Below are positions 22,634-34,504 of a stretch of 64,000 nt of DNA, one piece after another. The stretch is from Saccharina japonica (Eukaryota; Sar; Phaeophyceae; Laminariales; Laminariaceae), in contig MEHQ01002443.1 of NCBI GenBank assembly GCA_008828725.1, positions 248,001 to 312,000 on the forward strand. Direction: 5' to 3'. The translations under genes and the position numbers were made by a program. Under the pieces are notes generated by a model. The model saw only the letters and a list, made by a program, of their open reading frames with translations, did no database searches and was not told the DNA's origin. How positions within the stretch are numbered: the stretch's first letter is position 1; every line of letters starts with the position of its first letter.

Positions 22634-23466
22634 GGGCAATAGCCAAAAACGTGTACACCCGCTCCGGTTGGAGTCAAAAGGGATACATATTGGAATCGAG
22701 TCAAAACGCCACATCCTACGACCCATCACGGGATAGATTGGCCAACTTCACATCGTGCCCGTTTCTGAGGGGTAGTGACAACCAGGCACACTTGTCGGCG
22801 CCTAAATATACACTTTTAAACGTGTCCAGATTATGTTTGGAGGGCTCAGGTCCGGGTGGGATCGGGAGCAGGGTCGGGGGTCAGGGGTGTTTAGAGGCGG
22901 AGCGTTCTGGCGGCAAGCATCTGTGTTTTACTTCTTCTCAGCGTGTATCTGAAGTATACTCTGCCTATACTCTACAGAAGCAGTCGCATTATTACAGTAA
23001 AAATACATCTGATGGTATGATATCATACGTACATACCAGGTATGTTGATACTGCTGACTATGCATACATACAACAACAACAGCAGCAGTGAGTATATAGG
23101 TGGAAGGCCGTATGACTCTGAAGACGTACGTACCCAGGTGCGTAAACTGGTTGAATATAGCTTGGGTTAATTGCGAAAAAGCTTGGAAAAAAATGAAACA
23201 CCGAAAGAGCGGCCGCAGGCCGCAGACGTAGTCGAGAGCGAGGCACACTGTAGGCAAATGGTTTAGGCAAAATGCATAACCAAAAACGGTTGAAAGCCAA
23301 GAATAATAGACATTTACTGTTGTACCCGGGACACTATCTCTCAAAAATGGGTACAAATTCTTTTTGGCCAATCGCGTGGCTCGCTGGGCGTGTTTTTTAC
23401 TTGATTCCAGCATGTACCCGTTTTTGAGTGAAAACCGACCGGGTATGCCCGTTTTTGGTTATTGCC
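22634..23466. mobile_element. TIR element, GGGCAATAGCCAAAAACG ends
   Basis: The left end GGGCAATAGCCAAAAACG and the right end, read reversed, GGCAATAACCAAAAACGGG match over at least 80 bp, including GTACACCCG-like, GGATACAT/GGGTACAT, GGAATC-AGTAAAA blocks. It is 833 bp. Inside the right part (23320-23400) another inverted piece of the end sequence is present. The same subterminal design (GCCAAAAACxGGTACA) occurs in the TTAA-flanked element at 58921-59979, so the two are related families. No transposase is encoded. Confidence 0.65.
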
Positions 23467-23557
23467 TTTTTGTTTTCTTCATTTTTCCGCCATCCTTTTT
23501 TGGGGGGGGGGGGGGGGTGATTTTTTTTGTATGGTCATTGATTTTGTACGACCACTA

Positions 23558-23576
23558 CACTACTACTACTACTATT

Positions 23577-23649
<73 letters not shown>

Positions 23650-23716
23650 GCTACTACCACTACTACTACTACTACAACTACTACCACTACTACCACTACT
23701 ACTACTACTATACTAC
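23558..23716. repeat. ACT/CTA trinucleotide microsatellite
   Basis: About 160 bp of ACT repeats with few interruptions, preceded by a G14 tract at ~23503-23517. It makes polytyrosine or polyleucine frames, which are artefacts. Confidence 0.95.
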
Positions 23717-23862
23717 TACTGATGTACGTATACTGTGCTGCTGTGTACTGATTTCACAACATCAATACTGCTGTAACATTTTGTAGTGGGTGTACGTATA
23801 TACTTACTGCTACTACTATTACGTACTTCTGCTGTACGTACTGTGCTGCTGTGTACCGATTT

Positions 23863-23864
23863 CA

Positions 23865-23899
<35 letters not shown>

Positions 23900-23903
23900 T
23901 TAA

Positions 23904-23949
<46 letters not shown>

Positions 23950-24033
23950 GTAACTACTAATATACTACTACTGCTGCTATTAATACTACTATGGATACTA
24001 CTACTACTACCACTACTGCTGCTACTCCAACTC

Positions 24034-24072
<39 letters not shown>

Positions 24073-24085
24073 ATAATAATACTGC
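23863..24085. repeat. ACT trinucleotide microsatellite, second block
   Basis: A second long ACT array with TAA and TGC interruptions, separated from the first by ~145 bp that itself contains short ACT and TGCTGTACGTAC words. Confidence 0.95.
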
Positions 24086-24884
24086 ACGTACGTGCTATAT
24101 TGATTGCACCATACCAGTTTACTACTGTTACCACATTAGAGATACTATTACTACTTACTGCTGTACGTACTCTACTGTCTGTGGTGCTGCACATTGTTTC
24201 GCCATCCTTATGATTTTTGGGGAAGTGGTCATTGATTGTACTGCTACTATTGTACTATATACTACTACCAGTAAGGAAAAACCCCAGAAACGGATTTTTT
24301 TTCAGCTCCATCAAAAATGAATATTTTTCACCAAAACAAGTTGCATGATGATCATATAGCCTACAACCCCAATTCTCCGTGATCAATTTCTTCATATCTT
24401 GTCTGCTGTACGTACATGGTCCCGCTTCGGGGGCAACATGTCAATGGATACGTGCACGGTTGTGCGTTGAGTGTGTGCTCTGTTGCTGGCTGCCATGGGC
24501 CTCTCTCCTGAGCGCCAGCAATGTATTTCGTACCATTTTAGGATCTTCTATCCATTTATCAGAATACAAAATATCAAGTTGGTGGGATTTCCCACCAACT
24601 CGATTTCTCACGCGTGCGTACCACGTATGGCGAAAATATTGCCTTTGTTTTGCTCATGAATCTGGAATTATTATTAGTATAAGTGCTGGGTATGATCCAC
24701 ACTTAAACTAGCACATATAAAAACACACCCGATATAGACTACTTTTTCCACGCTTGAGCTGCCGCCGCTGCCGCTTCTTGCGCACTCCCATGATGACTCA
24801 TTTCCATTTCCCGCTGAACCCCCCTTCTTCTTTCAACTGCCCGACCTTCCACCCAGTGCCAAACCCTTGCTCGTCAACACCACG
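24086..24884. other. Intergenic DNA with a small perfect palindrome
   Basis: No gene recognised. Positions 24580-24600 contain GTTGGTGGGATTTCCCACCAAC, a short perfect hairpin. It is followed by T-poor sequence and is not an obvious terminator in a eukaryotic context. Confidence 0.4.
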
Positions 24885-27577
24885 AGTAGAGCCCCGTACT
24901 AGATGGTCTTCTTCCTTCCTGCCTCAAACCTTCCAACCTCTGTCTCTCCAGCTCAACCAACTGCACCGCCATGATACGTACTTGATAAACCTTTTCCCGA
25001 TCCCCTCTTTCAATCATGCCAACGATTCAATACCTCTCCACAAACCCCAGATTTCCTTCGTTCAATCTTCCACATTATACGTAGAATATGATCTTCATAG
25101 CCTTCGGACAATACTTGTAATGCAAATTGGCCATTTGGAATCCCATACGAAATCTGCCTTCGAAGGTGAATACTAAACAAAAAAAACACGAAAAAAAAGA
25201 CGCAAACGCGAATTTTGGTTTTTACTCACGGCACCGTTGGACCCTACCGGCGTGTGATTTGTTGGCTTCGTTCTTTGAGTAAAGGTATCGGCAGAATAAC
25301 AAAAAAAACAGGTCTATCTCAGATGCGGACCCCTGGAGCACATCGGAGGTCAGTGTGCCGGCCACAAGGGTTAAACAGACGCCGGCAATAGATAGACTAG
25401 GGCACCATGTGCTTGTGTTACCGAGCAGGCCTTCTGCTTATCTTTCGACAAATCGATCGGTGGGGCAAGTGCCCTTGGTTGTGCATGCGTACCTTTTTCT
25501 GGGCTCGGCAGCATTTTTTGTGATTCCATAAACGAATATAACGTATCAGGAATCTTCCTGGAAACGACATTTCTTTTATGAGTACCCCTGCTGTACGACC
25601 GTGATAGGTAAGTATTGACAGTAGTAATGTTCCTTGCTCCCAACAACGTGCTGGTCAATTCACAATCACCACAACAAGTTCGAGTTGTTGAATTTGAAAA
25701 ACACGCGTTAGTTGTGCTAGGAGTATAATCAGGTAGGTTATACACTAGTATGAAGATGATCTTCGAAACACCGCAACAACTCTGGGAAGGTTCCGAAGGC
25801 CTACACATTTCCACTATTTGGCGGTAACGATGATAACGACAGGCAAGGTACGAACGTCACAGTTTCGTTTCTTGGCAATACTATTTTGCTATTAATAGTG
25901 ATTCGGCCCCTAATTAACCTTTCGTCATCTCAATTCCAATACGTAGATTATACGTAACGTCAAGATGCTCGCGGACTCCATCAACTTCTCCTCGAGATTG
26001 AAGCAACCCCTGCCCAAAGAAAAAAACGAGCGCCTGCCTCTCCCTCTTTTCACGACGTCATCTCGGTATTTCATCTGTTTGATTTTTTCGGTGTATGGTG
26101 ATACACTCGTAAATATGAAATGAACATTGCTGCCGTGAATGAGCAACCGGAGAGGGGAGAGGGGGGCGTCGTGGCGATTCATTGCTCGCATGCTATATCG
26201 TATGCGATACCCAATACCCAACTGGTAGGCATGGTAGAGCTCACGAGCTATAAAATATAGTTTGTCTACAGTACTGCCATAATATGCCACCAAAAAATAA
26301 GAAAAAAAAGTTTGTATTCGTATCCCCGAGGAAGCCTGCCACCTCCTCCATAGAGTAACATTCTTCCTTTACATATGTTTTGTATATTATTATAGGTACA
26401 CCTTGGGTACACACCTTCCCTTCTGTCGACAAAGACCACCCGGTGTTTGGCGACTCGAACTGGTCAAATTAATGCCTGGACTTAGGCAACCGAGTAGGTA
26501 CCTGCCTGACTTGTGAACCGCGTACTACTGCTGTGATAAAAGGCACCTACACACGGGACCAGTGTTTTGCACGCTCGTTGAACGATAGATAAACCAACAT
26601 TAAGTACTACATAGTACTACATACATACTCGTAACGTAGAGGAAATCTAGCTGTGCACTCTGTAGAATTTACAGCAGGTTATAGTAGAGAAACAGCTTCG
26701 TTCGGTGTACACGCTTGATTCAAAGTGTTGGTCGAAGATAGCATACCCTCCAGGGCCGTGGCCTGGTCGTTTTCGACGCGAAGACAGTCCCTAGACGCAC
26801 AGCCAAGCAACAATCAGCAGATGCGACTTCATTTCCACGCCGACATAACTGACGAAACAATATGTTAATGTTACACGCTCGATTTGGACCAAACATAATC
26901 CTGCTGCTGTAAGGCTGCTGCTGGATAATCAGGGTTATCCACAGGTATACGCCACACCCACCTCGCTCACTGCATCTACAAACAGTAACCAGTATGCAAT
27001 CTTGCCTCCGCCGTTTTATAGCTGAGCCAGGTTGATGTTGTTGTGACGCTGGCACTTCCACCCCGGCCTTGGACGGTGTGGCTGTCGTTATGAAATGTGC
27101 CGATTCCCAGTTTTCTTTTTATGGGGTCAAGAAAGCCTGTTCCACGCGGAGGAGAGAGTTACAGTCCAAAGGTCGTTCTTATCAAGCAACTTTTTTCCTA
27201 AACTTCCGATATTTTTCTCTTTAAAAAAAAGGAAGAGCAAGAAAAAACAGGATTTATTTGAAAATTTGGATTTTGAACAGAGGGAAAAAGATTTGGAAGG
27301 CTTCGCATTCCAATATTTGGAATTATTTTTCGAAAATATGGAAATCCTAAAAATTGCGTGAAAAACATATTTGGTAAAATTCGAAAAAAGTGGAAGATTG
27401 AACGAAGGAAATCTGGGGTTTGTGGAGAGGTATTGAATCGTTGGCATGATTGAAAGAGGGGATCGGGAAAGGTCTATCAAGTACGTATCATGGCGGTGCA
27501 GTTGGTTGAGCTGGAGAGACAGAGGTTGGAAGGTTTGAGGCAGGAAGGAAGAAGACCATCTAGTACGGGGCTCTACT
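24885..27577. mobile_element. Inverted repeat pair, ~190-bp arms, 2.3-kb interior
   Basis: Positions 24889-25075 (starting TAGAGCCCCGTACTAG) recur reversed at 27393-27577, covering CTTCCTGCCTCAAACCTTCC and CCACAAACCCCAGATTTCC. The interior holds foldback ends from other families: 25148-25330 matches the outer arm of the palindrome at 57267-57912, and 25340-25510 matches the arm of the 2566-4042 element. The rest (25520-27390) includes open but unrecognised frames, for example minus-strand 25925-26191. This could be one composite element or independent insertions. No transposase is visible. Confidence 0.5.
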
Positions 27578-27794
27578 AAGCTTCTCTGCTCTTCTTGATA
27601 CATACTGACAGTAATTCGGTGCAAGAAATGCCACCCAGACTAGTGAAAAAAATACCACCAGTAGGAAATAGAAGTAAAAGTTGAACAAAATGCGACCGGC
27701 GTCCACAGGAGCCAATAAACGACATCGAAGCCAAACCTTGGAACAGAAGTTGCAGCGCGGACCACAACTTACAGCTGACGTTAGAATAATTTTA
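27578..27794. other. Short unique flank
   Basis: Nothing recognised. It precedes the left inverted end of the satellite-bearing element. Confidence 0.4.
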
Positions 27795-30700
27795 TTTAAC
27801 ATATACCTCCGAAAGCGCGGGTGTTCCTCAATGCTTGTTGTATTTCGATGTCTCCTAAACAACGATGCCACAACCCGCAGAACACCAGGTCCCATGTCGC
27901 GCCGAGCCGTGGCCGTGGCGCAATCCCGATGCAGTTCTGGCAGCCATCTAGCCAGACTACCTACTGACTTACAATTTTTGAATTACTATTCTGGCAGCTG
28001 ATTGGTTGCCCAAATCCATGCCAGTGGCTGCTGGCTCTTTCTAGAACATCGGTGCTGTTATATGGGCAAAAGCCATGAAGAAGTATACTCAGGCGTTTCG
28101 AATTTGTATGGGTACACAGCGCACTGCACTCTGAAAAGAAAGGGGTTCCTGGAGCCCTCTGTGAATGGTGAACAGGAGATCGAAGCCACGAGTGGCTCAA
28201 ACGCTCAAGGCACCTATAGGGTCGGTTCCTCGAGTGGGCCTTCAACTAAAACTTGCTATAATTTCACAATTAAATTTCTCAGGCGACCCCTATTCGTGCA
28301 GCTGGGAGACGGGGTGTCATCCCAACCACAATCTGGTTGAACTCACAGCTGACGTATTTATAATAACTAGCGGTACGGCCACGGCTCCGCCCGTGGCGCT
28401 AGCTTTGCGTTACCCATAGTACTCGCATTAACAGTGTGCTGTGATGTACCACTCTGAACCGGAAAATAATAACCAGGGGTGGTATCGACCCAGGGGGTGT
28501 CTGTTTTCGTCCCCGGGTTATTGGAGTTGTAGTTTTCCGCAAGGATTTCTGATCCGGGGATGCGACGTTATCATCCCCGGGTCCGGTGGGACCTCGCCGT
28601 TGCCCCGAGGGGCAACTCGCGCCGCGCGCTGGCTCCATGAGAGACAGCCAACCGTAAATCAGCCCGTGGGGTTAGGGTTTCCACACCTTATGGGGCGGTA
28701 TCGACCCGGGGGGTGTCCGTTTTCGTCCCCGGGCTGTTGGAGTTGTAGATGTATGGAAGGATTTCTGATCCGGGGATGGTACGTTATCATCCCCGGGTGC
28801 GGTGGGACTTCAACGTTGCCCCGGGGGGCAACTCTCGCCGCACGTTGGCTCTATAAGGGCCAGGCAACCGAAAATTAGCCCGTGGGGTTGGGTTTTCCAC
28901 ACCTTGTGGGGCGGTATCGCCCCGGGGGGTGTTTGCTTCGTCCTTCGTCCATGGGTCGTTGGAGTTGTAAATTTATGGAAGGACTTCTGACCCGGGGGTG
29001 GGATCATATCATCCCCTGGAGCGGCGGGACCTAGCCGTTGCCCCGAGGGGTAACCCTCGCTGCGTGCTGGATCTCTCGGCTCCAGCGCCGCAGCCATATC
29101 AGCGATCAGCCAATGGTGGTAGGGTTTGCGGGGCGGTATCGAGCCCGGGGATGTCATTTTCGTCCCCGGATTGTTGGATTTGTAGATGTATGGAAGGATG
29201 GACGACCCGAGGATGAGACGTTATCATCACCAGGTGGGGTGGGACTTCGACGTTGCCCCGGGGCAACTCCCGCCGCACGCTGGCTCTATGAGGGCCAGGC
29301 AACCGAAAAAAAACCCGTGGGGTTGGGGTTTCAACACCTTGTGAGGCGGTATCGACCTGGGCGGTGTCCGTTTGTGTCCCCGGGTCTTTGGAGTTGTACA
29401 TGTATGGAAGGACTTCTGACCCGGGCGTGCGGCGGGACCTCGCTGTTGCCCGGAGGGGCAACCCTCGCTGCGCGCTGGCTCCAAGAACTCCAGCGCCCCA
29501 GCCAAATCAGCAATCAGCCAGTGGTGGTGGGGTTTCCACACCTTGCGGGGCGGTATCGACCCGGGAGATGTCTCTTTTCGTCCTCGGGTTGTTGGAGTTG
29601 TAAATGTATGGAAGGATTATGACCCGGGGATGGGAATTTATCATCTCCGGGTGCGGCGGGACTTCGACGTTGCCCCGAGGGGCAACTCTCGCCGCGCGCT
29701 GGCTCTATGAGGGCCAGGCAACCGAACATGTTCCGTGGTATTGGGTTTTCCACTCCTTGTGAGGCGGTGTCGAACCGGGGGATGTCCGTTTGCGTCCCCG
29801 GGCCGTTGGAGTTGTAGATGTATGGAATGATTTCTAACCCGGGGATGTGATCATATCATCCCCGTGTGCGGCGGGACCTCGCTGTTGCCCGGAGGGGCGA
29901 CCCTCGCTGCGTGCTGGCTCTATGAACTTCAGCGCCCCCCAGCCAAATCAGCAATCAGTCAGTTGTGGTGGGGTTTCCACACCTTGCGGGGCAGTATCGA
30001 CCCGGGGGATGTCTGTTTTCGTCCTCGGGTTGTTAGAGTTGTAAATGTATGGAAGGATTTATGACCCGGGGATGGGAAGTTATCATCCCCGGGTGCGGCG
30101 GGACTTCGGCGTTGCCCCGAGGGGCAATTCTCGCCGCACGCTGGCTCTATGAGGGCCAGGCAACCGAAACATTTCCGTGGTATTGGGGTTTTCACACCTT
30201 GTGAGGCGGTATCGAACCGGAGGATATGTCCGTTTGCGTCCCCGGGTCGTTGGAGTTGTAGATATACGGAAGGATTTCTGACCCGGGGATGTGATCATAT
30301 CATCCCCGGGTGCGGCGGGACCTCGCTGTTGCCCGGAGGGGCAACCCTCGCTGCGTGCTGGCTCTATGAACTCCAGCGCCCCAGCCAAATGAGCAATCAG
30401 CCAGTGGTGGTGGGGTTTCCACACCTTGCGGGGCAGTATCGACCCGGGGGATGTCGGTTTTCGTCCTCGGGTTGTTGGAGTTGTAAATGTATGGAAGGAG
30501 TTATGACCCGGGGATGGGAAGTTATCATCCCCGGGTGGGGCGGGACTTCGGCGTTGCCCCGAGGGGCAACTCTCGCCACACGCTGGCTCTATAAGGGGCA
30601 GAGGCAACGTAGAATTTGCCCGTGGTAATGGGGTTTCGACACCTTGCGAGGCGGTATCGACCCGGGGGTTGTCCGTTTGCGTCCCCGGGTCGTTGGAGTT

Positions 30701-31204
30701 GTAGATTTATGGAAGGATTTCTGATCCGGGGATGGGACTTTATCGTCCCCGGGTGCCGCGGGCTCCCTGAGTTTAGCCGATCAGTGACTGACCAACTGAT
30801 TCCCACCCATACCGTGCGGGGCAGTGTTGACCCGGGAAATCGCCGTTTTTGTCCCCGGTTGGTCGGAGTTGTAGAGGTATGGAGGGATTTCTGATACGGG
30901 GATGGGAGCCTATTTTCCCCGGGTTCGGCGGAACCTCGGTGGCTCTTTTCAGCACCGATGTTCTAGAAAGAGCCAGCAACCACTGGCATGGATTTGGGCA
31001 ACCAATCAGCTGCCAGAATAGTAATTCAAAAATTCTAAGTCAGCAGGTAGGCTGGCTAGATGGCTGCCAGAACTGCATCGGGATTGCGCCACGGCCACGG
31101 CTCGGCGCGACATGGGACCCGGTGTTCTGCGGGTTGTGGCACCCAGCCTCCCTACTTATGGGGGGCAGATGGGGCTGAATCGCTCTGGATAGCGCTGCTT
31201 AATT

Positions 31205-31249
<45 letters not shown>

Positions 31250-31400
31250 ATAGCAGCATTTAATAATATAGATTTTATTTAATCTGGGACGGTCATCTAG
31301 ACGACCTTACCTGTCACTACCATCACCCGAATAGACCACTAAACCCCTACGTGCCTTGTATACCCCAAAAATCGGGGGGGGTATATGATATCTATATATA
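27795..31400. mobile_element. Satellite-bearing inverted-end element A
   Basis: The left end (27860-28055, containing CCATGTCGCGCCGAGCCG and GCAGCTGATTGGTTGCCC) reappears reversed at the right end 30935-31170. The right end continues outward through an ACAG tetranucleotide run (31203-31250), ATTTTATTTAATCTGGGAC, GACAGGTAAGG-complement words and a CCCCAAAAATCGGGGGGG palindrome to ~31400. The left end lacks those outermost ~220 bp and has instead a different 40-bp AT-rich stretch. The core (28430-30935) is a satellite array. No transposase frame is seen. It is a non-autonomous element or a composite of one. Confidence 0.65.
28430..30935 (+). repeat. GC-rich ~220-bp satellite, alternating A/B subunits, ~12 units
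   Basis: The phrase GCGGGACCTCGCTG or GCGGGACTTCGACG recurs near 28584, 28801, 29025, 29238, 29432, 29655, 29872, 30098, 30315, 30540, 30757 and 30925, so units are ~170-225 bp. Two subtypes alternate: one with GGGGCAACTCTCGCCGC and GAGGGCCAGGCAACCG, the other with GGGGCAACCCTCGCTGC and CAGCCAAATCAGCAATCAG. The higher-order period is therefore ~440 bp. Each unit carries two near-perfect hairpins, around CCCGGGGATG...CATCCCCGGG and around GTTGCCCCGAGGGGCAAC. Unit length is not a fixed multiple of three, so long frames through it are not conserved. Confidence 0.9.
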
Positions 31401-31504
31401 CCCCCTAAAAAAACACGACTATTTAATAAGTACTATAAGTTGCGAGTTTTTAGTCAAGTGTTATAAGGCTTAGTTCGGGTAGGCGATCGGTTAACCTTTT
31501 ACCA
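31401..31504. other. AT-rich spacer
   Basis: It contains CTATATATACCCCCT, a word that also starts the giant inverted repeat at 34930. Nothing else recognised. Confidence 0.4.
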
Positions 31505-32053
31505 GTATAGCCCAACGGACTAAGACCTTAACAAATGGCGACGTCGGCAGAACATGAGTTGCTGGCCGTGAGTTCGAATCTCACCTCCACCATGAAAACA
31601 CTTTTTAAAGAAAAGTGAATTTCCTCATGTCATGAACCTGAAAAATACTCTCTTGATTGATAATGAACTCTGATTGGCCACTACTCGGTATCTCGAGGAT
31701 CCAACTCTTGAGCATAATGAACTATGCATACTACTGATTATTACTCCGTGTTATCGAGTGACGACAAAAGATGACTTGCCAACAAGGATAAATCCAATAT
31801 TCGATTCTCCCCATGGAGGTTTTTATTCTCAAATGACACCGCTGTCGAGAGCGCATTTATAGCGTGGGTAAGCAAATTCGACGAAGTTGACGGGGAAGAA
31901 AGTGCTGAAATCTTCTCGCGATAAAAATCAAGGCAAGAACCGTAGTGGGGGAGGAGGGAGAGGAGCCTACTTTGTGACCCCGGATCTGAGTTACGACTAG
32001 GGAGGGAGAAAGACGGAAGTGCGAAGATAATGAATGGGATGGAAAAAAAAAAA
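31505..32053 (+). mobile_element. SINE with tRNA-Leu/Ser-like head and poly(A) end
   Basis: The head (31520-31595) has an A-box-like TAGCCCAACGGACTAAGACC and a B-box GAGTTCGAATCTC followed by CTCCACCA, as in a class II tRNA. The 5' side cannot pair with the acceptor strand, so it is not a functional tRNA. A second B-box-like ATTCGATTCTCC lies near 31800. The body (GTGTCATTTGAG-complement, GCAAGAACCGTAGTGG, GAGCCTACTTTGTGACC) and the end GGGATGGAAAAAA match the SINE copies at 4105, 34505 and 43614. From ~31640 on, 34505-34928 is its reversed relative. Confidence 0.7.
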
Positions 32054-32144
32054 AACTCGCAAGATACTGTATTATCATGAGACCTCAGACTTAACTGAAA
32101 CAATCGATACGTAGTAAAAATATGAAAACTGTTTTAGTAATATT
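32054..32144. other. Short unique spacer
   Basis: No repeat or gene seen between the SINE poly(A) and the next element. Confidence 0.4.
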
Positions 32145-34252
32145 AAGATATCATATACCCCCCCGATTTTTGGGGTATACCAGGGACGTAGGGGTTTAGT
32201 GGTCTATTCGGGTGATGGTAGTGACAGGTAAGGTCGTCTAGATGACCGTCCCAGATTAAATAAAATCTATATTATTAAATGCTGCTATTCTGTCTGTCTG
32301 TCTGTCTGTCTTAGTCTGTCTGTCTGTAATTGAGCAGCGCTATCCAGAGCGATTCAGCCCCACCTGCCCCCATGGGTAGGGAGGCTGGGTGCCACAACCC
32401 GCAGAACACCGGGTCCCATGTCGCGCCGAGCCGTGGCCGTGGCGCAATCCCGATGCAGTTCTGGCAGCCATCTAGCCAGCCTACCTGCTGACTTACAATT
32501 TTGAATTACTATTCTGGCAGCTGATTGGTTGCCCAAATCCATGCCAGTGGCTGCTGGCTCTTTCTAGAACATCGGTGCTGAAAAGAGCCACCGAGGTTTC
32601 GCCGAACCCGGGGAGGATAGGCTCCCATCCCCGATATCAGAAATCCCTCCATATCTCTACAACTCCGACCAACCGGGGACAAAAACGGCGATTTCCCGGG
32701 TCAACACTGCCCCGCACGGTATGGAAACCCCACCCCCATCAGTTGGTCACTGATTGGCTGAGACTCAGGGAGCCCGCGGCACCCGGGGACGATAAAATCC
32801 CATCCCCGGATCAGATATCCTTCCATACATCTACAACTCCTACGAACCGGGGACGCAAACGGACAACCCCCGGGTCGATACCGCCTCGCAAGGTGTGGAA
32901 ACCCCAATACCACGGGCTGTTTTACGGTTGCCTGGCCCTATAGAGCCAGCGTGCGGCGAGAGTTGCCCCTCGGGGCAACGTCGAAGTCCCGCCGCACCCG
33001 GGGATGATAACTCTCCCTCCCCGGGTCATGAATCCTTCCATACATCTACAACTCCAACAACCCGGGGACAAAACAGACATCCCCGGGTCGATACCGCCCC
33101 GCAAGGTGTGGAAACCCCACCACCACTGGCTGTTGCTGATTTGGCTGGGGCGCTGGAGTTCATGAGCCAGCACGCAGCGAGGGTTGCCCCTCGGGGAACA
33201 GCGAGGTCCCGCCGCACCCGGGGATGATATGATCACATCCCCGGGTCAGAAATCCTTCCATACATCTACAACTCCAACACCCGGGGACGAAACGGACATC
33301 CCCCGGTTCGATACCGCTCACAAGGTGTGGAAACCCCAATACCACGGAACATTTACGGTTGCCTGGCCCTCATAGAGCAGCGTGCGCGAGAGTTGCCCCT
33401 CGGGGCAACGTCGAAGTCCCGCCGCACCCGGGGATGATAACTCCCATCCCCGGGTCATAAATCCTTCCATACATTTACAACTCCAACAACCGAGGACGAA
33501 AACGACATCCCCGGGTCGATACCGCCCCGCAAGGTGTGGAAACCCCACCACACTGGCTGATTGCTGATTTGGCTGGGGCGCTGGAGTTCATAGAGCCAGC
33601 ACGCAGCGAGGGTTGCCCCTCCGGGGCAACAGTCGAGGTCCCGCCGACCCGGGGATGATATGATCACATCCCCGGGTCAGAAATCCTTCCATACATCTAC
33701 AACTCCAACGACCCGGGGACGCAAACGGACATCCCCCGGGTCGATACCGCCTCACAAGGTGTGGAAACCCCAATACCACGGAACATATTTCGGTTGCCTG
33801 CCCTCATAGAGCCAGCGTGCGGCGAGAGTTGCCCCTCGGGGCAACGTCGAAGTCCCGCCGCACCCGGGGATGATAACTCCCATCCCCGGGTATCAAATCC
33901 TTCCATACATTACAACTCCAACAACCCGGGAACGAAAACAGACATCCCCCGGGTCGATACCGCCCCGCAAGTGTGGAAACCCCACCACCACTGGCTGATT
34001 GCTGATTTGTTCTAGAAAGAGCCAGCAGCCACTGGCATGGATTTGGGCAACCAATCAGCTGCCAGAATAGTAATTCAAAAATTGTAAGTCAGCAGGTAGG
34101 CTGGCTAGATGGCTGCCAGAACTGCATCGGGATTGCGCCACGGCCACGGCTCGGCGCGACATGGGACCCGGTGTTCTGCGGGTTGTGGCACCCAGCCTCC
34201 CTACCCATGGGGGCAGGTGGGGCTGAATCGCTCTGGATAGCGCTGTTCAATT

Positions 34253-34289
<37 letters not shown>

Positions 34290-34445
34290 ATAGCAGCATT
34301 TAATATATAGATTTTATTTAATCTGGGACGGTCATCTAGACGACCTTACCTGTCACTACCATCACCGAATAGACCACTAAACCCCTACGGTGCCTGGTAT
34401 ACCCAAAAATCGGGGGGGGTATTTTTTTTATACCTAAAAAACACC
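32145..34445. mobile_element. Satellite-bearing inverted-end element B
   Basis: The two ends are ~430-450 bp inverted repeats: 32145-32600 and 34012-34445. From outside inward each has the CCCCCCGATTTTTGGGG palindrome, the CCCAGATTAAATAAAAT segment, a TGTC/ACAG run (32290-32327; 34253-34289), the GTCGCGCCGAGCCGTGG block and the GCAGCTGATTGGTTGCCC block. The core 32600-34012 holds ~6.5 satellite units in the opposite orientation to element A. The right end joins the satellite at a truncated unit (GATTTG|TTCTAGAAAGAG), whereas the left keeps the full junction. No transposase. It is a sister of element A. Confidence 0.75.
32600..34012 (-). repeat. GC-rich satellite, element B core, ~6.5 units
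   Basis: These are the same A/B alternating units as at 28430-30935 but reversed, with the unit landmark near 32590, 32778, 32985, 33210, 33415, 33640 and 33855. The first two units (nearest the left end) are the atypical ones, matching the two atypical units at the right end of array A (30757, 30925). Unit order relative to the inverted end is thus conserved between the elements. Confidence 0.9.
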
Positions 34446-34504
34446 CTGCATTGTCGGTTATTACGTGTAGGTAAACGTCATCGCCTGATTGCATTTCAGT
34501 GTCA
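34446..34504. other. Short spacer
   Basis: Unique sequence between element B and the poly(T) end of the reversed SINE. Confidence 0.4.

Noticed and set aside
22402..23091. 229-codon plus-strand frame
   Set aside because: Its first part lies in GC-rich sequence, its second in an inverted-repeat element, and it ends in polyglutamine from CAA/CAG repeats. No domain, and several overlapping frames are equally open.
28430..30935. CRISPR-like array
   Set aside because: Units are ~220 bp and the whole unit repeats, with no unique spacers of constant length. The context is eukaryotic and no cas-like genes are present.
31520..31595. A tRNA-Leu or tRNA-Ser gene
   Set aside because: A and B boxes and a CCA-like end are present, but the 5' side cannot pair with the acceptor strand, and a SINE body with poly(A) follows.
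28441..34015. Many 60-190 codon frames in the satellite arrays
   Set aside because: GC-rich repeats lack stops on both strands. Unit length is not a constant multiple of three, so no frame is kept from unit to unit.
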